From NCBI RefSeq assembly GCF_020283565.1, contig NC_060062.1:31985164-32049163 (forward strand): a stretch of DNA of 64,000 bases, written 5' to 3'. The notes beneath the pieces were generated by a model. That model did no database searches. It saw only the letters and a program-made list of their open reading frames with translations, and had not been told where the DNA came from. Positions 34,793 through 46,437 of the stretch are shown one piece after another; position 1 is the first letter of the stretch, and every line of letters begins with the position of its first letter. This DNA is from Trifolium pratense (taxonomy: Eukaryota > Streptophyta > Magnoliopsida > Fabales > Fabaceae). A program made the translations under genes and the position numbers.

Positions 34793-34957
34793 TATTAGGT
34801 TTATGTATCTTTATTTTCTAGTTATTGCTTTTATTTTCTCTTATAAAAAACACCAACAAACATATACTATTTTTTTGTCTTTTTATTTTCTTCTCAGTCA
34901 AATTTATTTCCTCTATCTTTTTTTCATAACCCAAATAAAGTTTAAATGAAATCGCAG

Positions 34958-35272
34958 TGGATATTGCATAGTTGGAATGATGAGAAATGTGTGAAACTAT
35001 TGAAGAAATGCAAGGAATCACTCAAACATAAAGGTAAAGAAGGAAAGGTGATTATCATAGATATGGTGTTGGACATTGACCAAAAGGGAGACAATGACAT
35101 TACTAAATCAACTGAAACACAACTCTTCTTTGATATGTTGATGATGGTAGTTGTCACTGGAAAAGAGAGAAACGAAAAAGAATGGAGTAATTTGATTTAC
35201 TCTGCAGGTTTTTGTGGATATAAGATAACTCCAATTTTAGGCTTAAGGTCTGTGATTGAGATCTATCCCTAA
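34958..35272 (+). pseudogene. Orphan OMT exon 2 (no exon 1)
   Basis: A 104-residue copy of gene 1 exon 2, preceded by an intact acceptor ATCGCAG. I see a single amino-acid change (KHKGKE against KQKGKE). No exon 1 is linked to it: the sequence to the left is intron copy, then transposon debris. It could only be expressed as an alternative last exon of gene 1, which is possible in principle because it keeps the acceptor, stop and 3' flank. Confidence 0.82.
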
Positions 35273-35590
35273 TAAAATGAGTTTAAGTCTTTAATGCACT
35301 AAAGCTGAAAAGTGTTAAAGGAGTTTTACACTATCATTCAATAAAAATCAATCATACTGTTATGTAAATTTATGTATAACGAGCATTATTAAATTATGGT
35401 TAAATATGTTTTTAGTCTTTTTAAATATACTAATTTTAATTTTTAGTCTCTCTAAAAAAATTCTGCTAATGATCCCAACAACTTTAAATTTTCAATTTTA
35501 ATTAGTTTTTTTTTTTAAAAAAAAAGAAAAAGTTCAAGTAGCATGTTTCAAAATGATTTTTTTTAAGACATGTAATTATTAAAAACTTTT

Positions 35591-37130
35591 ATTAATGACA
35601 GGTCATCAAAATAAGTTAGTTAAAACACGCGACTCAAACTTTTATAAAACAGTTGAGATTATATTAAAATTGAAAACAGAAAATTTAAATAGACCAAAAT
35701 TCGAATAAGATTCTTAGACTAAAAATAAAAGTTGATATATTTAAAGAGGCTAAAAATATAACGTGAACTTTTCAGTGTTCCGCATATATACGGCACAACT
35801 GTTATGTAGTTATTTTTTTACCGGTCTATGTTCATCTTATGCAGAAACTTGGTTAATATATATTTGCCGTTAAAAAAACTAAAAATATAATTTAACCTTT
35901 TACATTCTCGACAAATATTCGATAAGATTGACAAGCCAAAGAATGAATGAATTGGAGGTGGAATGCATCTCTCTCATAAGATTGACCACATAAGTAACTT
36001 TTCATATCTTACTTTTACACAAAACTTTAAAGTATTAACATTTCACTTTATTATATCTCAACATATTCCCCGAATGAGTCTCTCCATCCGCAATACATCA
36101 CCATTCTCTTATTATTCCTTTAGACCTTTGAGGAAAGTCTCACTAGGTTGGATCAATACATTAGATTAAGAGCAATCACACAAATCACTTTTTGACACGT
36201 ATACTTTCACGCAAAACCTTTATCCAACATAACCTTTTCCAACCAATATAAAATTTTAACTCAACATCTCGTGCCAACTGAATGGCTGACCTCAGGTAAA
36301 GCTTGAATGGACAAAGTGGCTGCACCAAACACAATCTTATTTGTATCTCTTATAACAGTGACAATGCCACATAAACCGTTTATTCTTAGTTGGTAAACTA
36401 TCCTGTAAAACCCTCCTTATTATTATTGTCGTCTAAATCAAATCATTCCTGTGGGTGAACACATGAATCCCCCTTTAATATTGCACATGATCAAAGTTGC
36501 ATATATAGTAACTAAAAGTGCAAAATCTCAATTCGGATTCTTAAATTACTTTGTAGTTTGTACAAATTAGAAAGAATGGGACCAACATGATTTTGAAATT
36601 TCCATTCAAATTGAGTAGGTAGTATAGTTTCTTCAAGTTATTTTTTTTTTTATTTTACAATAGAGTATAAAGAATTTACTTCATAATAAATGGCTGCTAT
36701 ACTAGTACTAGAGTCTAGAGTGTACAGTTGGTGGGACCTGCTTATGTGTAATCCACTAACAAAATTGGGTGCTGTTTATAAGTGTTATTTATCAATTATT
36801 TGATTACATTTTCATTAAATATAGATTTAAAAGAATTTTATTAATTTTATGAGCAATATTAATTTTACCAATGTGAATTTTAACTCAATTGATAGAGATA
36901 TTGCATTATATATATACAAAAATTAGGGTTTAAATTCACATTAAGATAAAATTTCTAGCTTCTAAACTAATTAGTTAAAAAAAAATTATTAATACTATTG
37001 ATCAATACACACATGTAATCAATTATGATGGCAGAGCATAAAAAATAGTATATAGAAATTGTTCCAAATTAAATTTTGTGCATAACATAATTGCATTCTA
37101 GAAGTGTTGATTACATAGACCAGCTAGGCT
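35591..37130 (+). promoter_or_regulatory. Intergenic and promoter region of OMT gene 2
   Basis: AT-rich. It contains the right part of a MITE-like repeat to about 35765, a possible RNase H-like relic at 36280-36385, and a block at about 36880-36980 resembling dispersed legume repeats ('ctcaattgatagagatattgcat'). No gene is seen. Confidence 0.5.
36280..36385 (-). pseudogene. Possible RNase H-like (RVT_3) relic
   Basis: The minus strand reads GIVTVIRDTNKIVFGAA and TLSIQALPEVS, resembling the 'G-VVIRD-NG...AA...LP-VSEAEA' stretch of the RNase H-like domain of plant LINE-derived ORFs. It is about 30 codons, with no flanking domain. Tentative. Confidence 0.35.
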
Positions 37131-37138
37131 TATAAATA
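37131..37138 (+). promoter_or_regulatory. TATA box of OMT gene 2
   Basis: TATAAATA lies 79 bp before the ATG. The surrounding 'ccagctaggcttataaatagaga' block is shared with gene 3's stranded promoter (about 42540-42565). Confidence 0.75.
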
Positions 37139-37209
37139 GAGACCCCAAGTAAAGGGAATTTCATACTTTAAGCCTTTGCTCATACTTCTTTAAAAAAATT
37201 ACTAAGAGA

Positions 37210-38394
37210 ATGGAATCCTATAGTTCTTCCAATTTGCTCAAAGCTCAAAGCCACATATGGAATCATATTTGCAACTTCATAAATTCCATGTCACTAAAAT
37301 GTGTTGTTGATTTAGGCATACCAGATATCATACACAATTATGGAAAACCCATGCCACTCTCAAAACTCACTTCTTCACTACCAATCCACCCTTCGAAAAA
37401 ACCATGCATCCCTCGCTTGATGCGAGTCATGACTCAGGCTGGCTTTTTCGTTGAACATAATGTTAACGATAATGAGTTAGAAATTGAGTATATGCTTACC
37501 GATGAATCTATACTATTGCTTAAGGATCACCCAATGAGTGTGACGCCCTTTTTGCAAGCAGTACTCCATCCAATTTTGGCGAACCCGTGGCATGAATTGT
37601 CAACTTGGTTAAAAACCGATGATCCTACGACATTTGAAACTGCACATGGAATGTTGATATGGGATTATGCGGCGCGTGAGCCTGCCTTTAACAACTTATT
37701 CAATGATGCAATGGCGAGTGATGCTCGATTGGTCACTAGTGTGGTGATTGAGAAATGCACCGGAGTGTTCAACGGTTTGGAGTCATTGGTTGATGTTGGA
37801 GGAGGCACCGGGACCATGGCAAAGGCGCTTGCTAAATCATTCCCAAAAATGGAGTGCACTGTATTTGATCTCCCACATGTTGTTGATGGCTTGCAAGGAA
37901 GTGATAACTTAAACTACGTTGGTGGAGATATGTTTAAGAAAATTCCTCCGGCTGATGCCATTTTGTTGAAGGTAAAATGTCATATCACAATTCATACAGT
38001 ATGCAATTTTTTTTTGTGGGAAACAATATATGTTTTTTGTGACAATTTCTTTTAATGATTCTAATTCTAGTTACATTGGATAACAATGCAGTGGATATTA
38101 CATGATTGGAATGACGAAGAATGTGTAGAGATATTAAAAAAGTGTAAGGATGCAATCGCGAACAAAGGTAAAAAAGCGAAGGTGATTATCATAGATATGG
38201 TGGTCGACAAAGAGAAGGGAAATGGTGAATCGGTTGAAACACAACTCTTCTTTGATATGCTCATGATGGTGTTGGCCTCCGGAAAAGAAAGAACCAAGAA
38301 AGAATGGATTAAGTTGATTTCTTCAGCTGGTTTCAGTGACTATAAGATCACTCCAATTTTAGGACTAAGATCACTCATTGAAATTTATCCTTAA
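37210..38394 (+). CDS. OMT gene 2: plant O-methyltransferase (isoflavone/resveratrol OMT-like), intact
   Basis: Two exons (37210-37971 and 38092-38394) with a 120-bp GT-AG intron in phase 0 encode 354 residues, the normal family length. The dimerisation domain comes first (SHIWNHICNFINSMSLKC). The SAM motif LVDVGGGTGTMAKAL is at 193-207 (D195). GGDMFKKIPPADAILLK ends exon 1. Exon 2 opens WILHDWNDEECVEILKKC with the catalytic His at 258 and ends ILGLRSLIEIYP. It transfers methyl from S-adenosylmethionine to a phenolic hydroxyl, probably of a flavonoid, isoflavonoid or stilbene; the substrate is not decidable here. A TATA box lies 79 bp upstream. It is the only undamaged cluster member. Confidence 0.93.
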
Positions 38395-38503
38395 TAAAAT
38401 CTACCTAAGTCTTATAATTCTCAGTTGAGAAGTGAATAAGAATGGATTGACACTACTATCATTCATATGTGTGATTGTAATTTATAATTTTGTGAAACAT
38501 TGG

Positions 38504-38509
38504 AATAAA
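38504..38509 (+). terminator. Poly(A) signal of OMT gene 2
   Basis: AATAAA lies 110 bp after the stop codon; an earlier AATAAA overlaps the stop codon region at about 38394. Either could be used. Confidence 0.5.
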
Positions 38510-38650
38510 GTGATTTGATTTGGACTCTTTCATTATGTGTATTTGTTGGAAAAATCATGCAAGGGAAAATAATTCAAAAACATGTTTAATTGTTATTGAC
38601 TTCAATTGCCTATATATTTTCAGTATTTGGTGACTTAAATTTACTATTGC

Positions 38651-39987
38651 GTTAGAATTGTCAAGCATGAAGCACCACCAATGTATGAGACCCATTTATT
38701 TTTTTAAGCAAACTTTACTAAAAACAAACTCAACCCAAAACATAAGCCATTTTTTGATAAGTAGAAATTTTATTAATGGTGCTCAGATCAGCCGATAGAG
38801 AATGAAATTATATATTAAATAAATTTAGTTTAGAATTTATGTTAGTTTTTTTTTTTTTAATTGTTCTTTAGATGGGCTTATTGTTGGCGTTTAGGCTCAT
38901 ATAGATATTGACTTTTGCTATCCTACCCTATTTCTCGCGCGTCCTACAAAATTATCAAAATATTTTCGTCTGTTACTTAAATAGCGGATACCTTATAATG
39001 TCTGCTACTTAAGTAGCGGATGGTATTTTTAAGAATTTCTCATTGTTTATAGTGTCTACTACTTAAGTAACGAAAGCGTAAAACGGAAAAGGCATAAGAT
39101 ACGCAAGAAACTAGTAAAGTAAATCTCATATATGTAGCCTTTAGAATTGCCAAGCTATCCAAAACCGCCGATGTACAACCGCCTAATTTATGTCTCACCA
39201 CTCCAGCAGCAATTTGTTTGTCACATGACTTTTTGAGAGCTTATAATTATAATGTTTTCTCTCCTGACCCCTTTCTTTTCTATCCCTGAATTTTCATTTT
39301 TGTCTTTGGGGTACTTCGGTTTGTACGAACCAAATTTTTTTGTCATGCTCAAAAAATTCAGTTAATAAAAATCGAAATTTTGTGTTCCAAATTTTTTTCC
39401 AGATTTCCTGCATAAATTCAGCATCAGACCCTCAACTTCCACAATTTATTTGAAATACTAAACGATATCCGATTTGAGTAAACGATCACTCGTTGGAAAG
39501 CTTAGGGTGTCAAGATTACAAATATAAATTTTGTTTTGAGGGTTAACTATGCAATTGGTTCAGTTTGACCAAATAATTGGTATTGGTACAGAAACAGAGC
39601 AGAAACTTTTCTCAAACTTGTTGGTAGATTTTCTCATACTATATTTAATGAAATTTAACAATTCCGGTGTCAATCCTGTAGTAAGTTTTGTCTTCTTTAC
39701 ACTAGATTAAAAATCATTAGCATGCGACTTATATTCAGAGAGATATGCTAAATTTACCACATGTAGCTCTACACGAATTTTCACATAAATCTTTCTTCTT
39801 TTCTTAACATTTATGTTATTTCGGTTTATATAAACCGAATTTTTTTTCCATGTTTAAAAATTTCGGATTGTATAAATCGAAATAAGTTGACCAAATTTTT
39901 TCAAACTGCAAGGAGCAAAATGAGATTTTTGGGAGGTATAAAAGAAAGGCGAGATCCAGAGAGAAAACATCATATTTAATAGTTTTT
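38651..39987. repeat. Tandem duplication, copy 1 (about 1.3 kb)
   Basis: The copies start 'gcgttagaattgtcaagcatgaagcacc' (as 'gcgttagaattgtc' then 'aagcatgaagcacc') at 38651 and 39988. The unit has no gene. It contains the palindromes CTACTTAAGTAGC (about 39010) and TTCGGTTTATATAAACCGAA (39820-39839) and several imperfect versions, so it is probably transposon-derived, of a type I do not recognise. Confidence 0.8.
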
Positions 39988-42135
39988 GCGTTAGAATTGT
40001 CAAGCATGAAGCACCACCAATGTATGAGAGCCATTTATTTTTTTAAGCAAACTTTACTAAAAACAAACTCAACCCAAAACATAAGCCATTTTTTGATAAG
40101 TAGAAATTTTATTAATGGTGCTCAGATCAGCCGATAGAGAATGAAATATATTAAATAAATTTAGTTTAGAATTTATGTTAGTTTTTTTTTTTTTTAATTG
40201 TTCTTTAGATGGGCTTATTGTTGGCGTTTAGGCTCATATAGATATTGACTTTTGCTATCCTACCCTATTTCTCGCAGTACTATAAAATTATCAAAATAGT
40301 CTCGTCCGTTACTTAAGTAGCAGATACTTTATAATGTCTGCTACTTAAGTAGCGGATGGTATTTTTAAGAATTTCTCATTTTTTTATAGTGTCCACTACT
40401 TAAGTAACGAAAGCGTAAAACGGGAAAGGCATAAGATATGCAAGAAACTGGTAGGGTGGCAAAGTAAATCTCATATATGTTGCCTTTAGAATTGCCATGT
40501 ACAACCGCCTAATTTATGTCTCATGTTGCCCGGGTGCGGGGACGGTACCGGTATTCGGTACTGGTACCGGTACGGGGTACGTTATTTTTAGAAAAACTAA
40601 GGTACGGGTACGTCCCTATAATTTTTTTAAAAAAATATAATTATATATATCAAATAATAGAGTTATATTGTTAAAACAAATAATTAAACATAAAAAATAT
40701 CACACCACACTTTAAATGTAATTTAAATTGTTCGAAACATCAAAATATGAAATTAAAAACCAATTAGCTCAAAAAGAGTCAATTATTTCCCTCTTCATTA
40801 TCACTAAAAAGAGTGACCTCTAGTTAGGTTCATCGTGAGAAAGACCAGCAATTTCAAGAATATCAACTATATATTAAATAAATTTCATTCATCTCTACGA
40901 ATATCCCACATTTTTGTTGCACTTTAATTATAAGTATTAATATTTCTCTTTCTTGAGAGAAGATGAAGATTGGTATGAATAAAATCTCGATCTTCATCTC
41001 TCTTTGAATTGAGTTTATTCCTTTTCAATGAATGAGTGAATAATTCCGGCGGCTACTTTGTTATTGTTTTTTAGCAATAGTTGCTACTTTTATATTATAA
41101 ACAAATAAAAAGCGTAAATCTTGCTATAAAAAATAAACTAATAATAAAAGAAAAAGGAGAAAAAAAATCGTGTTTTTTTGGATTGGTGTACCACGTGCGT
41201 ACCACGGGTGTACCACGCGTGTACCCATTGCAAAAAACAAAAAAAAAAAGGTACGACGTCGGTGCATACCGGGGGAGTACCATACGCGTACCGGTACCCG
41301 GTACGTACCCGGTACCAGTATTCGGTCTAAAATGGATTACCCATGCAACATAGGTCTCACCACTCCAGCAGCAATTTGTTTGTCACATGAGTTTTTGAGA
41401 GCTTATAATTATAATGTTTTCTCTCTTGGCCCTTTCTTTTCTATCCCTAAATTTTCGTTTTTGTCCTTGGGGGTACTTCGATTTGTACGAACCAAATTTT
41501 TTTGTCATGCTAAAAAAATTCGGTTAATAAAAACCGAAATTTTGTGTTCCAAATATTTCTCCATGTTTCCTGCATAAATTCAGAATCAGACCCTCAACTT
41601 CCACAATTTATTTGAAATACTAAACGATATCCGATTTGAATAAGCAACCACTCGTTGGAAAGCTTAGGGTGTCAAGATTACAAATATATTTTTTTTTTTT
41701 AGTATTAACTATCCAATTGGTTCAGTTTGACCAAATAATGGGTATTGGTACAGAAACAGAGCAGAAACTTTTCTCAAACTTGTAGGTAGATTTTCTCATA
41801 CTATACCTAATAAAATTTAACAATTCCGGTGTCAATCCTGTAGTAAATTTTGTTTTCTTTACACTAGATTAAAAATCATTAGCCTACGACTTATATTCAG
41901 AGAGATATGTTAAATTTACCACATGTAGCTCTACACGAATTTTCACATAAATCTTTCTTTTTTTCAACATTTATGTTATTTTGGTTTATATAAACCGAAT
42001 TTTTTTTTTCCATGTTTAAAAATTTCGGTTTATATAAACCGAAATAAGTTTGACAAATTTTTTCAAACCACAAGAGACAAAATAAAATTTTTGAGAGGTA
42101 TAAAAGAAAGGCGAGAATCGGGAGAAAAAACATTT
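39988..42135. repeat. Tandem duplication, copy 2, with an insertion
   Basis: Collinear with 38651-39975 apart from small indels and the 828-bp insertion at 40524-41351. The palindromes recur at about 40340 and 41982-42045. Copy 1 shows the empty site ('ttatgtctcaccactcc' at about 39190). Confidence 0.8.
40524..41351. mobile_element. hAT-like non-autonomous element with GTACC-rich ends
   Basis: It starts TGTTGCCCGGGTGCGGGG and ends ACCCATGCAACAT. The tips TGTTGC and GCAACA are inverted, and the flanks ATGTCTCA and AGGTCTCA look like an 8-bp target duplication with one mismatch. The first 100 bp or so and the last 160 bp or so are packed with GTACC/GGTAC words. The middle is AT-rich with no transposase. 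The 8-bp duplication and subterminal repeats suggest hAT. The small ORFs over 41081-41577 merely reflect the repeats. Confidence 0.65.
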
Positions 42136-42499
42136 AAAACACTTATAATCAGTAGTACTACTTCCACCAATTTTACAGTTGTGTTGTTATTAGACCCATG
42201 TGCATAGTATAAGTAGTGGCCCTTTTCTCACCCATATCCATCGTTACACTCCCACTATAATTCACTTTATTCTCATTTTTGCTCAATCACAACCATTGAA
42301 TATAAGCTCAATCTGTAGGATGGATCATTGCCCTATCTGACACATAACCAGGTTCCACGCACCAGCAATTTTCTTCAGCAATTTTGGAAGTAGTGTATTC
42401 AATACCTTCAAATTTTATAAAAGAATCTTTTCGACTAAAAACTTTTGCATTTATATAAAAAAGTATAAAAGAATAAAAGAAATTGTGCCTAATTACATC
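42136..42499 (+). other. Intergenic DNA before OMT gene 3
   Basis: AT-rich, no coding sequence and no repeat recognised. Confidence 0.5.
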
Positions 42500-42598
42500 A
42501 TTTTCCATAACCCAACTGCATTCAATAAGTGTTCATTACAACTAGCTAGCCTTATAAGTAGAGAGCTAAATAATAGAGGTTTCATACTCTTACAATAA
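42500..42598 (+). promoter_or_regulatory. Stranded promoter and leader start of OMT gene 3
   Basis: It matches the gene 2 promoter: 'cataaccca-ctgcattc', 'gctagccttataagtagagag' (the TATA equivalent at about 42552) and 'ggtttcatact'. After the TAA at 42596-42598 the Harbinger-like element starts. The leader resumes at 59742, 21 bp before the gene 3 ATG. Confidence 0.75.
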
Positions 42599-43765
42599 GA
42601 CTATCAACAATGGTTAAAAGTTTTGAAATTCTGGTATAGCAGAACCAGATGTTGTACAAAATGTCGAGACATCTGGTCTGACATGAACAATACGGCAAGA
42701 TATATAAAATTAAAAATGGGTACTGAGAAATAATGTTTGATCAGATGTTACAACATTCAACTTAAAGAGAATGTCGTACTTAATGTTGGAACATCTTACG
42801 AAACATAATAAAATCAACAAGTAAATAAACTGCACAGGAAATTGTTAACCCAGTTCAGTCAATCTGCCTACTCTGGGGGATATCAATCCAGGAAGGAAAT
42901 CCACTAATAGCTCTAGTCACTAAGACCTCCAGCAAACCCTTTGAATTTACGTCTTACACTAAGACCTCCAGCAAACCCTCGGTTTATGTAACGACCCATT
43001 TTTCGTATTCGTATATTTTATTAAATGTTATTTTATTTATTAATTGGCTTTTATTATTTTAGTTAGCGACGAATAATTATTTAGCCGAGCGTAAGATGTT
43101 AGACGCGAGAACCTTTGTTTTGGGCTTAATGGGCGTGAAAGGCAATGGGCCTAAGCCAATTGGGCTTGGTTCAAGGTCCATAGAAAGTAGTATAAGTAGC
43201 AAGTCAAACCCATGAATAGTATTTCATTATGTTTTCTTTGAGTTTTGAGTGAGCAAGAGCAAGAGCAAAGCTAAGCTAGGGTTTTGGCTAGGAGAATCAC
43301 GAGAAAGAGAGAAGAGGAAAGGCTTGGATCATCATCTTTGCTAAGGTAAGAGATTAGAATTCATGATTCTTGAGTGGCAAGGAGAGGGGAGATTGTCTAT
43401 GTCTCCATTCCCGAACTCTCCCACTCAATTTCTTTTAGACTTTTGATTAAGCTTTTGTATGTGAGTATGATGTTCTTCATCATCACTTTGTATGTGTTAA
43501 TCACTAGCTTGATTTCATGAAAAATATGTATGTGTTTGAATCATGTTTGAAAAGTTTATGAAAGTTGCTTAAAACCCAAGAAATTGGCATGATTTTGATT
43601 GTTTGAGGTATTTGGATGTTTGGAAGGGATGATTAATGTTCCTTGATATCATATATGCTTGGAATTGCTGTTTATAAGAATTTATAACATGTTTGAATGA
43701 ATTTTTGAGCTGATTCAATGTTAAACCGCCTTAGAAAACTCAAGAACAGATATTCTTTTCTGGTG

Positions 43766-43982
43766 TAGTTCGCTAAGCGACCAGGAGTTCGCTGTAGCGA
43801 ACATGTTCGCTGAAGCTCGCCAATGCTCGCCATGAGCAGGTGACTTCCTGGTGAGGTTCGCTTAGGCTCGCTAAGCCTTCGCTCAGCGAATAGTTCGCTG
43901 AAGCTCGCCAATGCTCGCCATGAGCAGGTGACTTTCTGGTGAGGTTCGCCATGTCTCGCTGAGGCTTCGCTCAGCGAAGGCC
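43766..43982. repeat. TTCGCT/GCTCGC cluster in the solo LTR-A
   Basis: The counterpart of 7826-8056 but organised differently: two copies of a unit of about 90 bp, each with GTTCGCTGAAGCTCGCCAATG and CATGAGCAGGTGAC (the first given here as 'gttcgctgaagctcgcc'). The palindrome TTCGCTCAGCGAA recurs. The array has been rebuilt between copies of one family. Confidence 0.8.
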
Positions 43983-45151
43983 TCTGTGACAGCAATTTTT
44001 GTTGATGTTTGTAAGTGTGATTAGGCACTTGTAACATGGTTTAAGGGTATCCTTACATGATTGTTGATACATGTTGATACTGTTAATGTTATTGTTAATC
44101 GTTATATGATTGATAAACGTGTATGCAATAAGTTGTAGCTTAAAGTGAGCAATGTGATGTTTTGGCATTAATTTGTAATGTTAAGTGAATGTGTTAGGAT
44201 TGTGTTCCCGCATTCATAAAAGAGTAGCTTCGAGCTAAAGAATATCATATGGTTGATATGTGCATACATACATGCATTCATGATTGTATGTGAACATTGG
44301 AAACTTGGGTTCCAATAACGAAAATGGATTATGTGTCCATAATGAAGCCGAGGATCGGATTAGATGAATCCATGAGTCCGGAGTTGCTATCCAACAGGAT
44401 ATAAAACTGTGTTGGCTTATCCAAGGGAGATAAGATGGTTCGGTAAGTTCCGACATATCCAGCAAGATATAAAACTGTTCTTGGTCCACCGTTGGTGAGA
44501 CACCTTGGTACCACATGCATTTAGTCATGTCTAGGGATGGCATGACAGTGAATTAATTGGCATTAGATGCATTAGGGTAAATGTGCATATTAATTGATAA
44601 GTGATAAATGTCATATGATTGACTAAGGTGTTGTCTGATGTTTATAATAGCTTTGTGCTAATTGTTGAACGTGTCTTGGTACAAGTGTAGAGTCTGTCAT
44701 GACTATAAAATGAACAAGTGTAGAGTCTGTCATGACTATAAAATGAATGATTAATTGGTAGTCGTATTTGTTGATGTATGTGTATGAGTTAGAATATGTA
44801 TGATAGTTCGAAAGTGTAAGACCTTTCTTATGCTCGTATGATATGCGATTATGTTTTCTAACTCTCTGCTTTGTGTTATTTGCTGGACCTTTGGGGGTTC
44901 AGATATTCAGGCTGAGGACTGTGCCGACGTTTAGACTGCTGTTTTAGCTCGGTGTTGAAGTATCTTTTGGTGAGGAGACTTAGCATAGATTTCTCCTTTT
45001 AGTACTAGCTTTTGGTTAGAGGTTGTAAATAGTAAATGCTCTGGTAATGTAACATCGAGTCGGGGATTACGCTTGGATTTCATCGTATATCGGTGTTACC
45101 TTTTGGACATGCTAGTTCTTGTATAAGTGACATCCTTAGGGATGAATATGG

Positions 45152-45298
<147 letters not shown>

Positions 45299-46421
45299 GC
45301 ATGCTTGGTTTGATTGAATCCGCTGTTGCTTTTCATGTTAAACTTCATGACGCTCTGTGTGTATGCCTGTGTTTTAATTACCGCGTGGCACTCTGCCTTT
45401 ACACTTGTTGAAAAGTTTTTAAAATTACGTTTTTAAGGGTAGTATGGGTTAGGGTGTTACAGTTTACGTCTTACACTAAGACCTCCAGCAAATCCTAGGT
45501 TTACGCCTTATGACCTCGACACTACTCATGTAACTTCTGCCTAGGAACTCCTAGACATGAGATCCCATCTCACTTCCACACAACCAACACAACCTGTGTT
45601 GTTCATATAATGTTGAATAAAATGTGGTGACAACCACCGTGACAAACTTTACTCTTGCTTAAAAGCTTCGAGTAAATCACACACAGTTAACTCCGTACTT
45701 CAAAGCTTAGGAGTAACCTTAAAACATTACAACTCAATTAAACACTGTCCTACTCAAGTATTAAACTAATACGTGAGAGGCTCACAAACACTATCTTTTT
45801 GCTTAAAAGCTTCAGAGATATTACAAAACTCTACTCATTACCTAAAGGTTTCTGAGTGAGGACATAGTGACCATCTCACAACCCGAGTGGTTCACTTACA
45901 CCAACTCTCCTAGAGAGTGGCTTAAAGACACGAAACCCTAAAGACTACATCTTTGATGAACAATGGTTTCGGTTCATAAAATATTGGTATTGAGTCTTCT
46001 TTATATAGACAGAGCTAGCACACTCCTGATCATCCAAGATAAGCTTCAGAACACAGCTGGTCTTTGAGTCACGTCCAGCTAAGCAAATCAGGCCTTAATA
46101 AAAACTTTCCTAAAATGGTTGATCCTCTTTAGGAAATAAACAATGTGTTAATCATTCCATTAAGTCATGATAAGAACATATCTTCACTAATAACGTCTTG
46201 ATTAGATCAAATCTTGATATACACGTTTGTAAAGTGGATTTCCATATATAGCAGATACGTGTAATAAGTGCGCGAGATTTGGGCAATCTGACTGTCGTAC
46301 CCAAACATGTTACAACATTTCGTCCAACATCTTTTGTACCCAACATGTTGAAACATTTGGTCCAACATCTTGCTTGTATATTTGTTTTAGCAAAATGAGG
46401 CCAACACACAAATATCCAACA

Positions 46422-46437
46422 ATCTCCCCCTTTGGCA
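46422..46437 (-). other. Polypurine tract of the non-autonomous element
   Basis: On the minus strand, TGCCAAAGGGGGAGAT abuts the 3' LTR. Confidence 0.8.

Larger units (their letters stand above)
32865..35590 (+). repeat. Tandem duplicate of OMT gene 1 intron tail, exon 2 and 3' flank
   Basis: Collinear with 4280-4994, 28316-29918 and 29919-30550. It includes the Stowaway-like MITE but lacks both the 23.3-kb LTR insertion and exon 1. The left border is the hAT fragment; the right border is about where copy 1 is cut by the LINE fragment. The duplication therefore predates the LTR-B insertion in copy 1. Confidence 0.85.

Noticed and set aside
41081..41577. Overlapping 90- and 135-aa frames in the GTACC-rich element
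   Set aside because: They reflect the low-complexity GTACC repeats in both strands and lack any domain.
43672..44037. 121-aa minus-strand frame rich in SERRLSEP-type peptides
   Set aside because: It is a translation of the TTCGCT/GCTCGC repeat cluster inside the solo LTR.
46152..46409. 85-aa minus-strand frame, identical at 56934-57191
   Set aside because: It lies inside the two LTRs of the non-autonomous element; duplication reflects the LTR pair, not a gene.
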